Below are positions 26,952-35,097 of a stretch of DNA of 64,000 bases, piece by piece. Origin of the DNA: Vibrio pectenicida (GTDB lineage: Bacteria > Pseudomonadota > Gammaproteobacteria > Enterobacterales > Vibrionaceae); assembly GCA_024347015.1 (NCBI GenBank), contig AP024891.1:47555-111554 (forward strand), written 5' to 3'. The first letter of the stretch is position 1. Each line of letters begins with the position of its first letter. The notes under the pieces were generated by a model that worked only from the letters and a program-made list of their open reading frames with translations, was not told where the DNA came from and did no database searches. The position numbers and the translations under genes were made by a program.

Positions 26952-27293
26952 ATGAGTAATAAGGTAAACGTCCAGTACACAAAAACCTTTGAAAATTCAA
27001 TGAACGATATCATCGATCACTTGAACCAATGGAGTGAAGTGGACGATGTAATAAAGCAGGTTGAATCTCTTCTAGACACCTTCGAGGAGCAGGTTGGTCA
27101 TAACCCTAATATATACTCTCGTTGCTCTGAACTTGTAGGGCTTGGGGTGACAAATATTCGAGATTTCACGAAGTCTGGATTTAGGCTGCTATACGAGGTA
27201 GTGGATGACGAAACGGCACTTGGGTTGATCTTGTTAAGGCAACGGCAAGATATTTCTTTGGCGCTTGTTGATTACTGTATTCTTCACAAATAA
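26952..27293 (+). CDS. ParE/RelE-type toxin, copy 1
   Basis: A 113-residue toxin of the ParE/RelE superfamily, with the pattern YTKTFENSMNDIIDHL, then a central region, then GFRLLYEVVDDE and LLLRQ-like strands. Targets in the superfamily are ribosome-bound mRNA (RelE) or gyrase (ParE); which applies is not clear. ATG 26952 has AGG at good distance; GTG 26946 is less likely. It differs from the second copy by one residue (Ala for Val, TALG/TVLG). Confidence 0.82.
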   Translation: MSNKVNVQYTKTFENSMNDIIDHLNQWSEVDDVIKQVESLLDTFEEQVGHNPNIYSRCSELVGLGVTNIRDFTKSGFRLLYEVVDDETALGLILLRQRQDISLALVDYCILHK

Positions 27294-27576
27294 ACAGCAA
27301 AATGTTGAATGTGTTGTGCTTCGATAATTTCATTTTTTTCAGAACGAAAATCAATTTTTCTAGCTTAAAAATGGGAAAAACCTATCTAGGATTCATATTT
27401 TTAAATCCAGTCAAATATTAGGAAAGGCCTATTTTGTTAAAACAAGCCTAATTTTTCAGCTTATAAACGTGCTATAGATCAACTGAAATCTCTAGATACA
27501 GAGTTAGTTAAGCTAGAAAGTGCTAGAGCTGATCATGCCTAATTTCATATTGGCTCTAACACCGATTTTAACTGAA

Positions 27577-27981
27577 CTATAAACGAAATGAATCGTTATG
27601 AGTCGCTTGATTACTTATTGATGAGTAGTATGTTTTATACCCATCAATAAAGTAACTAGAACCGTCTGACCTGATAATTTCAAATATTTCCCAACGAGAC
27701 GTTCCGCTCTCTGCTGGTTGGGCTATATAACCTGCTGGGCAGTTGAACGCTTTTACATCAAATACAGCCTCATCAACACGAAAAACGTTAAAGTATTGAC
27801 TGTTTTCTTCTGTCACGCGTGCCCACTGTCCTCTAATCATTTCGTAATTATCATGCATATTGAGAAGCCAATCCCAATCACTACCATCGGGTAGGCCGCA
27901 ATAAACATAGGTTGAAGTATTTGCAAAAGTTGTTGACGTTAACAATAGAGCGCTGAGTGTAATAATAGCCACATTTTTCAT
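27577..27981 (-). CDS. Small secreted protein, YCGLPDGSDW family, copy A
   Basis: A 134-residue protein with a signal peptide (to about ANTS) and a mature domain of ~110 residues containing YCGLPDGSDWDWL, FNCPAGYI and ESGTSRWEIFEI. The two conserved cysteines probably form a disulfide. I recognise no known domain. It has paralogues at 29573-29953 and 31324-31731 and a decayed copy at 30058-30168, all on the same strand. Confidence 0.7.
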   Translation of the reverse strand: MKNVAIITLSALLLTSTTFANTSTYVYCGLPDGSDWDWLLNMHDNYEMIRGQWARVTEENSQYFNVFRVDEAVFDVKAFNCPAGYIAQPAESGTSRWEIFEIIRSDGSSYFIDGYKTYYSSISNQATHNDSFRL

Positions 27982-28714
27982 AATGTTATAATTTTGTTAT
28001 GCAAACGTTAATGGGTGAGTTTCTATCACAGTTATATATAACAAAAAAGAAAATAAATCATAAGTTTAAAATTAGATCACGTTTAATATGCATTTTTCTA
28101 ATTAAAAACACAGAACATAACAGGCTTTAACCACATATGTGACATTACTAATTTGGAGGAATGTCACATCTTAAACTTGCTCAGACATCATTCTTCTTTA
28201 TTTGAGGAAGTACCAAAAGAAGACTACACTTATAGTGATAAGAGAGTTACGTCGTCTCCTTTCAATACACTCGAAAACTCTCTAAATAAGCTATGGCCAC
28301 AGTCTCTGTGGCCTTTATTTTTGTTGTGATGTTGTCAACAGTATGCCTCTTTCATCCCTTTTCTCTATAACTTAGTTTGGTTTATAACCGTAAGCTTGTT
28401 CGAATGCTAGGAAACGCTACCAGTATGTAATCTCATAGATAAATTGAATGTTACTTATTTGTTTATATGGTGGAAAAACTTAACGATTGGTGGCGTATAA
28501 AAATGCATTAACAGGATAATTTAGATGTATATCTCATTTACAAACAAACGGTATATCTATTTTAGCGCTGAATCACACAGATTGAGTTTGGGATAGTATA
28601 TCTTGACTTTAAAGATGTTCACGGTTTAGTCGGAATGTCACAATAAGGAATTTACTGGGGTAAATGAAGGACGAGTTAATAGTTTAAACTACTAATAGTG
28701 AAGGAAAAAACGTT
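27982..28714. other. Non-coding stretch with palindrome and orphan terminator
   Basis: No protein gene is supported. It holds a perfect ten-base inverted repeat ATGTGACATT / AATGTCACAT around 28138-28170 and a strong terminator at 28295, with no ORF between them. Confidence 0.5.
28295..28323 (+). terminator. Orphan rho-independent terminator
   Basis: Perfect eight-bp stem GGCCACAG / CTGTGGCC with a TCT loop and TTTATTTTTG tail. No coding gene ends before it on this strand, so it may terminate a small RNA starting somewhere between 28170 and 28250. Confidence 0.75.
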
Positions 28715-29539
28715 TTGAATATTGCTGAACAAGCGAAAGGGAATATTGAAGTTCGAACATCCCCCATAGAACTCGAAGAGGGAAGTGATTCATCCCCCAA
28801 ACAGCCTAAGGAGCGTGATAGTGCAATCGCAAAGATCTCAGCGTCTATTTGTTTTGCGGAAGATGCTTTTCTTGATGTGATGACGTTGTGCGATGTTATG
28901 TGTGTTGTTTATACACCGACAGGAAAAGCACTAAAATGTCGTACCAAGTATATTGGTTGTCATTCAAGTAATGCTCTTTTGCTTGAAATGCCAATGATCT
29001 CCCCTCAAGAAAAGAGCCAGTTTATTAGGCCTGGCTACTCCATTAAGGCGTACGTCATTTCATCTAAGGGCGAAGGGGCTAGGGTGTGCTTCAAGAGTAA
29101 GATTGAATGCGTTTTGAGTGGCGGAGATATTGATTTACTTTTTATTACTTTACCTAAGGCTACACAGGTGATTGTCGGCCTGAGAGAGAGCGTACGTTTA
29201 GATATTAGTCTCAATGGGATCTTAGATCCTTCAGATAAACAATACCCCTGTCAGATAAGAGATATATCTCAACAAGGATGCTTAATTGTGGTTGACAGGG
29301 GTAAGACTAATTATCGTGTGGGTTCTTTAATTCGTTTGAAAGTACTTACCCAAAGTGATGATACCCCCGTTGTTGATGATATTTTAGAGGTAATGGTGCA
29401 AAATGCGACCAAAACAAGTTGTTATATGAAATATGGGGTAAAATTCGAGGACAAGTGTTTAGAGGCGGTATGTGCAATAATTGAAGGATTACATTTTTGC
29501 TCGCTGCAGCAGAAGTTTATGCTTGGAAAAACAGACTGA
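28715..29539 (+). CDS. PilZ-domain protein (YcgR-like)
   Basis: A 274-residue cytoplasmic protein. The C-terminal ~110 residues look like a PilZ domain: an arginine motif (RESVRLDI) and DISQQGCLIV, matching the RxxxR and (D/N)xSxxG c-di-GMP contacts. The N-terminal ~130 residues resemble a YcgR-type partner domain. It may couple c-di-GMP to motility or surface structures. Start is TTG 28715 with AAGGA upstream. The neighbours are a secreted protein family and, further on, a signalling kinase. Confidence 0.75.
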   Translation: MNIAEQAKGNIEVRTSPIELEEGSDSSPKQPKERDSAIAKISASICFAEDAFLDVMTLCDVMCVVYTPTGKALKCRTKYIGCHSSNALLLEMPMISPQEKSQFIRPGYSIKAYVISSKGEGARVCFKSKIECVLSGGDIDLLFITLPKATQVIVGLRESVRLDISLNGILDPSDKQYPCQIRDISQQGCLIVVDRGKTNYRVGSLIRLKVLTQSDDTPVVDDILEVMVQNATKTSCYMKYGVKFEDKCLEAVCAIIEGLHFCSLQQKFMLGKTD

Positions 29540-29572
29540 ATGTTAAGTAGGTGGTGAATCTGTATATTACAA

Positions 29573-29953
29573 TCAAAGTCGGAAGGCAGATGGTAGTCCA
29601 TGGTAGCTGTGGTAGCTCTTGTAACCATCGAGCAGTTGTCGAGTCCCATCGGGTTGTTGTATTTCAAATATTTCCCATAGAGAAGTACCACTCTCTGCTG
29701 GTTGAGGGATGTAACCTGCTGGGCAGTTGAATGCTTTAATTTCAAATGCACATTTAGTGACACGGTATACGTTGAAATAACGGCCATTACTTTCTGTTAT
29801 TCGTGCCCAAACCCCTTCAATTTTCTGATAATTACCACTCTGATCTATCAACCATTCCCAATCGCTTCCATCTGGTAAACCGCAGTAAACGTAAGTGATG
29901 GCGTGAGTATAGGAAGACCAAAACCCCAAGGCTACGTAAAAGTGAGTAAACAT
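29573..29953 (-). CDS. Small secreted protein, YCGLPDGSDW family, copy B
   Basis: A 126-residue paralogue of the proteins at 27577 and 31324, sharing YVYCGLPDGSDWEWL, FNCPAGYIPQPAESGTSLWE and a GYK(S/T)Y tail. It is the most divergent full copy. The N-terminus is hydrophobic and probably a signal peptide. It converges with the PilZ gene. Confidence 0.68.
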   Translation of the reverse strand: MFTHFYVALGFWSSYTHAITYVYCGLPDGSDWEWLIDQSGNYQKIEGVWARITESNGRYFNVYRVTKCAFEIKAFNCPAGYIPQPAESGTSLWEIFEIQQPDGTRQLLDGYKSYHSYHGLPSAFRL

Positions 29954-30515
29954 TTTTTAACCATCGATATTCTCATCATGGAGTGATCTCCCTTCTATAT
30001 TATAAAGCACGAAAGTAATCATATTGTGGCTGTAATAAATTGTGATAGTGTTTATGGTCATCGATAATTGCTATTAGGGAAACCATAATAGATATAAGTA
30101 GAGGTGTTCACATGCTCGGGATGAGTTAAACTCATGCAGGTCAGTGCAAGCGCCGCTAAATTTTTCATTATTTCCTAGGACCAGTATTGTGTTGTTAAAT
30201 ACTTGGAAGTTTTTTACATAAATAAAATATTACTCAATGAGCATGTCAGGATAACTTCGCTTGTTAGACAAAATAGGCTGAATTTAAGAAATAATAAGGT
30301 TAATAAAATGCTACCCATCGTGCAGTAACCCATTAATTTACTATACAACTTGCTTTAACCGAATGACGTTGGTGGGCACAATACCCTCTATTAGGTTACC
30401 AACGTGAGTTGAGCGTCACTTTTAAGGTTTTATCGAGTTTAACCAGTGCGATAACACGTCATAACGTTATATCGCTTACTATACTTGGCGTAAATAACCG
30501 ACCCGACCTGATAAA
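29954..30515. other. Intergenic stretch with a decayed gene copy
   Basis: Apart from the pseudogene at 30058-30168 nothing coding is seen. A perfect eight-base repeat ACGTTGGT / ACCAACGT lies near 30366-30406; it is not clearly attC or a terminator. Confidence 0.4.
30058..30168 (-). pseudogene. Truncated remnant of the YCGLPDGSDW family
   Basis: From ATG 30168 the frame encodes a signal-peptide-like start (MKNLAALALTCMSLT) and then NTSTYIYYGFPNSNY before a TGA. This aligns with NTSTYVYCGLPDGSD of copy A, with the cysteine lost and the rest of the gene missing. It is a fourth, decayed copy between copies B and C. Confidence 0.65.
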
Positions 30516-31217
30516 ATGAAGACTAAATACTTTGCCTTATGTTGTTTATTTATTGTATTAATGAACGGTAGTCGTGCCTATGCCGAATATAACATGCACT
30601 TTTTTTTGCCGAATTTCCCTCCGTATACAATGATCGATATTGAAGGAAGTCCAACGGGTATTGGGCTGAATGCAATGAAACCTATACTGGACTCAATGAG
30701 GGTAAACTATACTATAAATGTTGATTCGAACCATGGTAGAGCATTATCAGAGCTAAAGAACAACCGCTCGGATGGTTTTTTTATGGCATCCAAAAATAAA
30801 GAACGTGATCAATACGCGGTGTTTTCCAGTGCTGTCATGTATAACAATTGGGTATGGATCGTATTGAAAGAGAATGAGCGTGATTTTCGTCCCTCCGCTC
30901 AATCAAACTATGTTGTCGCAAGTTTGTTAAATACCAATACTAACCATTGGCTCAAGAAATCAGGTTATACATTGACACCGCCAGCTTGGAATATTGAGAG
31001 TCTAGTGAAAAAGTTAGATTCGCATGAGGTTGATGCGATACTCGTGGCTGAAGTCGTATTTAAACATCGTTATCAAAATAGTGATGACTACGCTACCATT
31101 CTTCATGAAGCTAAACCGTTTGGCGTTTACATATCAAAAGCGTTTATCAGCAAGCACCCTAAATTTATGGAGAAGCTTAATGAAGCGATAGAGGCTCATG
31201 ATGTAGTGGCAAAATAA
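30516..31217 (+). CDS. Periplasmic solute-binding protein (SBP_bac_3-like)
   Basis: A 233-residue exported protein: signal peptide ending near SRAYA, then FFLPNFPPYTMID, GSPTGIGLNAMKPIL and a second lobe (FGVYISKAFISKHP). This matches family 3 solute-binding proteins, usually amino-acid binding. No ABC transporter subunits adjoin, so it may serve as a sensor component, perhaps with the histidine kinase gene downstream. That link is inference. Confidence 0.75.
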   Translation: MKTKYFALCCLFIVLMNGSRAYAEYNMHFFLPNFPPYTMIDIEGSPTGIGLNAMKPILDSMRVNYTINVDSNHGRALSELKNNRSDGFFMASKNKERDQYAVFSSAVMYNNWVWIVLKENERDFRPSAQSNYVVASLLNTNTNHWLKKSGYTLTPPAWNIESLVKKLDSHEVDAILVAEVVFKHRYQNSDDYATILHEAKPFGVYISKAFISKHPKFMEKLNEAIEAHDVVAK

Positions 31218-31323
31218 ACGCTGAAGATGGATGGTGTTATTAATTCACTTTGTTGTCGCTTCTTACATATGGTATCTACACTATTTCATTTTTGGCAATA
31301 AGCCTATTGTCTGTAACGTTAGC

Positions 31324-31731
31324 TTAAAGTGAACGAAAATAGTGGTTAATAGTGACTTGATTGTTTATTATTGAATAATAGGTTTTGTACCCATCTATGA
31401 AGTAACGAGATCCATCCGGTCTAATGATTTCAAATATTTCCCAGCGAGATGTTCCGCTTTCAGCCGGTTGAGGAACGTATCCAGCCGGACAACTGAATGC
31501 TTTTGCAAGAAATTCTGTTTCATTGACCCGAAAAACATTGAAGTATTGATTGTTTGCCCCGGTTACTCGTGCCCACTGTCCTTCAATAGTTTCGTAACTA
31601 TCATGAGCGCCGAGAAGCCAGTCCCAATCGCTACCGTCGGGGAGACCACAGTATACAAAGGTGGAAGCATTGACAAACGTTGCGGATGTTAATAATAGAA
31701 CGCCGAAAGTGATAATAGCCTTGTTTTTCAT
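31324..31731 (-). CDS. Small secreted protein, YCGLPDGSDW family, copy C
   Basis: A 135-residue paralogue closest to copy A, with signal peptide (MKNKAIITFGVLLLTSATFV), FVYCGLPDGSDWDWLL, FSCPAGYVPQPAESGTSRWE and FIDGYKTYYS. Two cysteines are conserved in mature copies. Function unknown; export to the periplasm or outside is inferred. Confidence 0.7.
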   Translation of the reverse strand: MKNKAIITFGVLLLTSATFVNASTFVYCGLPDGSDWDWLLGAHDSYETIEGQWARVTGANNQYFNVFRVNETEFLAKAFSCPAGYVPQPAESGTSRWEIFEIIRPDGSRYFIDGYKTYYSIINNQVTINHYFRSL

Positions 31732-31880
31732 ATTGTTATAATAATGTTAAATGAGAAGTTGTTTGTATCACAGCCAATGAGAGAGGAAAACTCATGAATC
31801 AAGAAATAGAATGTACATCACATTGGTATCTATATCATTTTGTATGATTAATCTGTTGAATCAGTTGTCACCACGATTTA

Positions 31881-32092
31881 ACAAAATATGAAGGAATTGA
31901 GCCTAAAAGTTGTGATGAATATGAGATAAATCAGGTTGGATGGTTATTTGGGGCCATAAAGTAGTTATGGATATTATTCTGTTTATTGTTGATTAAGTAG
32001 TTTTTTGTTTGTCTGTGACAGCCAAATAGATACCCTATTGTTATTACCTAAGTGTCACAGTTGCTGGGCTATATCCATATGTCACTAGTTAT
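31881..32092. pseudogene. Deletion remnant of the histidine kinase locus
   Basis: Bases 31881-31945 match an internal piece of the hybrid kinase gene (37349-37411). They run directly into 31945-32092, which matches the DNA upstream of that gene (37936-38077). About 520 bp of kinase 5' sequence has been removed between the two parts. Same relative orientation as the intact locus. Confidence 0.65.
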
Positions 32093-32252
32093 ATATACAG
32101 TGTGTCGATTTGTAGTTTATATTTAGTCTAAATTTGAACCTTATTGAGTTTGAGTGTATTATTCAATAATAAAAATCATACTAGTCATTATAAGAAACAG
32201 ATAAATTCTACTGATTGAATATTTAATGTGTCATTAGAGGGGGAGTACCGTT

Positions 32253-32501
32253 ATGGATACGACGAATGTGGAAACCGTGAGTTTTCTTAAAAAAAATGCC
32301 GCCAATTTACCCGTCGAGGAGCCTTTGACCATCACACAGAATGGTAAGCCAGCTTATGTTGTGGAGTCATATGAAGATCATAAAAATCGGCAAGATGCTA
32401 TAGCACTTTTAAAGCTGATCAGCTTTGCTAAAAATGATATTTTGCAAGGTCAGGTGATGTCATCGGGAGACTTGAGACGTCGATTATCTGAGCGGAAATA
32501 A
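32253..32501 (+). CDS. Phd/YefM-type antitoxin, copy 2
   Basis: Same 82-residue sequence as the antitoxin at 26691, with the same leader and ribosome site (GAGGGGG). The identical protein means each copy should protect against both toxins. Confidence 0.88.
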   Translation: MDTTNVETVSFLKKNAANLPVEEPLTITQNGKPAYVVESYEDHKNRQDAIALLKLISFAKNDILQGQVMSSGDLRRRLSERK

Positions 32502-32513
32502 CATTAGGTGGTT

Positions 32514-32855
32514 ATGAGTAATAAGGTAAACGTCCAGTACACAAAAACCTTTGAAAATTCAATGAACGATATCATCGATCACTTGAACCAATGGAGTGAA
32601 GTGGACGATGTAATAAAGCAGGTTGAATCTCTTCTAGACACCTTCGAGGAGCAGGTTGGTCACAACCCTAATATATACTCTCGTTGCTCTGAACTTGTAG
32701 GGCTTGGGGTGACAAATATTCGAGATTTCACGAAGTCTGGATTTAGACTGCTATACGAGGTAGTGGATGACGAAACGGTACTTGGGTTGATCTTGTTAAG
32801 GCAACGGCAAGATATTTCTTTGGCGCTTGTTGATTACTGTATTCTTCACAAGTAA
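32514..32855 (+). CDS. ParE/RelE-type toxin, copy 2
   Basis: A 113-residue toxin identical to the one at 26952 except for Val in DETVLGLI. Starts at ATG 32514 behind AGG. Cross-neutralisation with the other module is expected because the antitoxins are identical. Confidence 0.82.
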   Translation: MSNKVNVQYTKTFENSMNDIIDHLNQWSEVDDVIKQVESLLDTFEEQVGHNPNIYSRCSELVGLGVTNIRDFTKSGFRLLYEVVDDETVLGLILLRQRQDISLALVDYCILHK

Positions 32856-32965
32856 ATAGTAAAGTGCTGAATGTGTTGTGCTTCGATAATTTAGCGATCT
32901 ATAGATTTATTTCAACTATATAAAACCTTGAGTAGCAAAGGCGCAACATGAGATGATCACTACGG

Positions 32966-33172
32966 TCATTTCCTCTTTTGATTGATTTCTTTTCTAGAGA
33001 AATACCCACCAAACACAGTAAGAATGATCCCAAGAATGGTGATGCATACACCTTTAACTAGAACAAACGCCCAAGAATAGTCATTGATAATGTAACCTCG
33101 AATCCCATAGAAGCAGAGAAACGCACCGAAGCAACAACAGATCACACCAATGAAGGCAGTAATTTTTTCCAT
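32966..33172 (-). CDS. Small two-helix membrane protein, copy 2
   Basis: A 68-residue paralogue of the protein at 16939. The membrane helices are nearly unchanged (ITAFIGVICCCFGAFLCFYG and ITILGIILTVFGGYF), with a different charged tail (SRKEINQKRK). DNA identity is high across the gene and lower upstream. Confidence 0.55.
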   Translation of the reverse strand: MEKITAFIGVICCCFGAFLCFYGIRGYIINDYSWAFVLVKGVCITILGIILTVFGGYFSRKEINQKRK

Positions 33173-33377
33173 GTATAACTCTCGAAGTTTTTTGGAAAGG
33201 AATCAATTGAATACAGTAGCCTTTACTTGCTTAATATTAGTCAATAATCACTTGGTTGAATACAAAGCCTGAGAATAAAACATAACTGCCGTAAAATTGG
33301 ACAAAAACAGTTTAGATTTTTGCTCTAAACGGTATCGTTCAGATTAGAAAAAAGTACCTTGAAACCTTAGTCGTTTG

Positions 33378-33863
33378 TTAGCCGTCATTTCCACCGAGAA
33401 CATACTTAGTTCCGTATGCAGACTTATAGGTGATTACAACCTCCAAGCGCTCAAGTTCCTGTTCCATTTCCTTAATGTCAGTAGCAGTAGGAAACGGGAC
33501 TTTAATCAAAGTTACTTTCTGCCCAGGAACAAGTGCAAAATCGTCACCTAGAACTGTGTATTTTAAGTGACCGTCTGGCTTACCAAAGACCGCTTTAACT
33601 GCTGCATCAGGATCTGACAGCTTACCGTCCAAATACACTTCGAACTTGTGTATAAAAGCAGGTCCTAACCCATTGTTGATGAGAGAAACTGTAATTGTAG
33701 CTGAGTCGTCATTTCGCTCACGCTCTCTAAAGCTAAACAGATGAGGGGTTACTGAAACTCTATTGTGCTTCCGTTGAATCGAAAATTGCCAAGCAGTAAA
33801 AATCAACGCACAAGAAGCAATAATCTCTGAACTAGACTCTCTTAATATTTCAGTAATTGCCAA
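33378..33863 (-). CDS. Integron-cassette membrane-anchored hypothetical protein
   Basis: A 161-residue protein with one N-terminal membrane helix (EIIASCALIFTAWQFSI) and a soluble domain with beta pattern (ATITVSLINNGLGPAFIHKF). Function unknown. The start is TTG 33863 because AAGGAGG lies six bases upstream and the longer frame would start inside an attC site. The gene follows the attC cut site at once and is itself followed by an attC-like 5' end, the usual cassette plan. Confidence 0.65.
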   Translation of the reverse strand: MAITEILRESSSEIIASCALIFTAWQFSIQRKHNRVSVTPHLFSFRERERNDDSATITVSLINNGLGPAFIHKFEVYLDGKLSDPDAAVKAVFGKPDGHLKYTVLGDDFALVPGQKVTLIKVPFPTATDIKEMEQELERLEVVITYKSAYGTKYVLGGNDG

Positions 33864-33880
33864 AATATTCCTCCTTAAGG

Positions 33881-33997
33881 ACTTAACGCCCAATTAAGGT
33901 GTGAAGCACACTACCACGAAACTAAAACTGGACGCTATAATCACAAATATTGACCCAAACCAAAAGTGCTGAGTCACTCTTAAGTTGTTTGTTAGCT
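33881..33997 (-). other. VCR-like attC recombination site
   Basis: Read on the minus strand it begins AGCTAACAAACAACTTAAG and ends CACCTTAATTGGGCGTTAAGT. The ends match Vibrio superintegron repeats (AACAAAC ... GGGCGTTA). R' is GTTAAGT (GTTRRRY). The arms CAACTTAAG and CTTAATTG, then AGCAC and GTGCT, pair into the expected imperfect hairpin. It separates two minus-strand genes and overlaps the stop of the first. Confidence 0.82.
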
Positions 33998-34973
33998 ACT
34001 CTTTTGGCTTAGAACCACTGTCTTTATTTGTTTTAGTCGGTGGACTATAGCTTTCAGTTGCCACTTGCCATGTAGGTTCAATTGGTGGCGGTGGCGGTGG
34101 TGGCGGTGTTTCTTTTTTCTTGTCATCGCACATAACTTTAACCTCTGAATAAATATACTTTGGGTCTGTCTTTTCCGACTCTATATGTTTTAATAAATTA
34201 GCACTTAAAGTCGAGAATTGAGATGAGAGTTCACTATTGTGGACTTGGAAATTTTTTCTAGGGGATGATGCATCTAAATCAAAGCCAATAAACAGCACTG
34301 AAGATAGTAACAGCGGTACTGCTGACAAAACTAAAAAAAGCAAAGACCGCCTAATCCCAAGCTTACGTAACTCATTCACTCCTGCGTTGTATGATGTACA
34401 ACTAGTCATCATTTTTGCAAGAAAATCCTTACAAACTTGCTCTACATCTGGGACGACTTCATTGGTACCGTACTTCTTATTGTAATCGGAAATAGCTTTA
34501 GCATGGTAACGAACATTTACTCTATATTCGTATAGCTCGTTTGGATCTGGTAGAAGTCGGTATTGCATACCGGTTAGAGCGTGGTAGGTCAAATATGCAG
34601 ATTTAGCTAAAAACATTAGGCTAAAAAATATGCAAACATAAAATAATGTCACGATGGCTTCTTGACTATTATAATCAACCATTCGCATCATATAGGCTAT
34701 TACGGCAAGGACACTAGCATAGAGTGCAAAGTTTAACTGTAATCTATTAAATATATGCTCTCTTGCATCAAGCTCATGAAAATAGACTTTTGAAATTGAA
34801 TCTAACATACCTATCCTGTTGAGATATTGATGAGTAGCTAACGCTTTATAGACGGACTTTTTCCGTCTATGTTGCTGCCATTTATTATGAAACTCAACTG
34901 ATATCAACCTGTTATGTGAATCGGCATATAGTTGCGGGGTCGAATTACGGAAAAATTCCGTATAAGAGACCAA
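33996..34973 (-). CDS. Integron-cassette four-helix membrane protein (SLATT-like?)
   Basis: A 325-residue protein with two membrane-helix pairs (FALYASVLAVIAYMM / LFYVCIFFSLMFLAKSAYL, and SLLFLVLSAVPLLLSSVLFIG) and a cytosolic tail with a run of eight prolines. The first helix pair recalls SLATT-type effector domains, but this is tentative. The start is probably TTG 34973, with no clear ribosome site, and is therefore unsure. The stop codon lies within the attC site, as in many cassettes. Confidence 0.55.
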   Translation of the reverse strand: MVSYTEFFRNSTPQLYADSHNRLISVEFHNKWQQHRRKKSVYKALATHQYLNRIGMLDSISKVYFHELDAREHIFNRLQLNFALYASVLAVIAYMMRMVDYNSQEAIVTLFYVCIFFSLMFLAKSAYLTYHALTGMQYRLLPDPNELYEYRVNVRYHAKAISDYNKKYGTNEVVPDVEQVCKDFLAKMMTSCTSYNAGVNELRKLGIRRSLLFLVLSAVPLLLSSVLFIGFDLDASSPRKNFQVHNSELSSQFSTLSANLLKHIESEKTDPKYIYSEVKVMCDDKKKETPPPPPPPPIEPTWQVATESYSPPTKTNKDSGSKPKE

Positions 34974-34993
34974 TGTACGGATTAGATTAACTT

Positions 34994-35017
34994 GGTCTAC
35001 TGGTCTACTGGTCTACT
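34994..35017. repeat. Three tandem copies of GGTCTACT
   Basis: An eight-base unit repeated three times without change in the intergenic region between the kinase and the cassette gene. A GTGTTAGACC on the minus strand near 35078 could be a degenerate R' cassette boundary. Confidence 0.5.
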
Positions 35018-35097
35018 GCTCAGGTGTTACGTTTGCAGGTTCTGAGAAGGTTTGGGGCAAAAACGTGTCAGGTTTTGGTCTAACACGCCTTTAATCA

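Larger units (their letters stand above)
26505..27332 (+). repeat. ~830-bp direct repeat carrying a toxin-antitoxin module, copy 1
   Basis: This segment is almost identical to 32066-32892, including ~180 bp upstream of the antitoxin and ~35 bp after the toxin. The flanks diverge sharply on both sides. Confidence 0.8.
32066..32892 (+). repeat. ~830-bp direct repeat with toxin-antitoxin, copy 2
   Basis: Second copy of 26505-27332. The coding part is nearly identical; divergence begins ~35 bp after the toxin stop and ~190 bp before the antitoxin start, where this copy joins the kinase-locus remnant. Confidence 0.8.

Noticed and set aside
27441-27542. Open 33-codon stretch encoding a helical KRAIDQLKSLDTELVKLE segment
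   Set aside because: It lacks a start codon and the frame is short; it may be a gene remnant but this cannot be shown.
30366-30406. ACGTTGGT / ACCAACGT inverted repeat considered as an attC site
   Set aside because: It lacks the GTTRRRY and RYYYAAC boxes and a cassette context.
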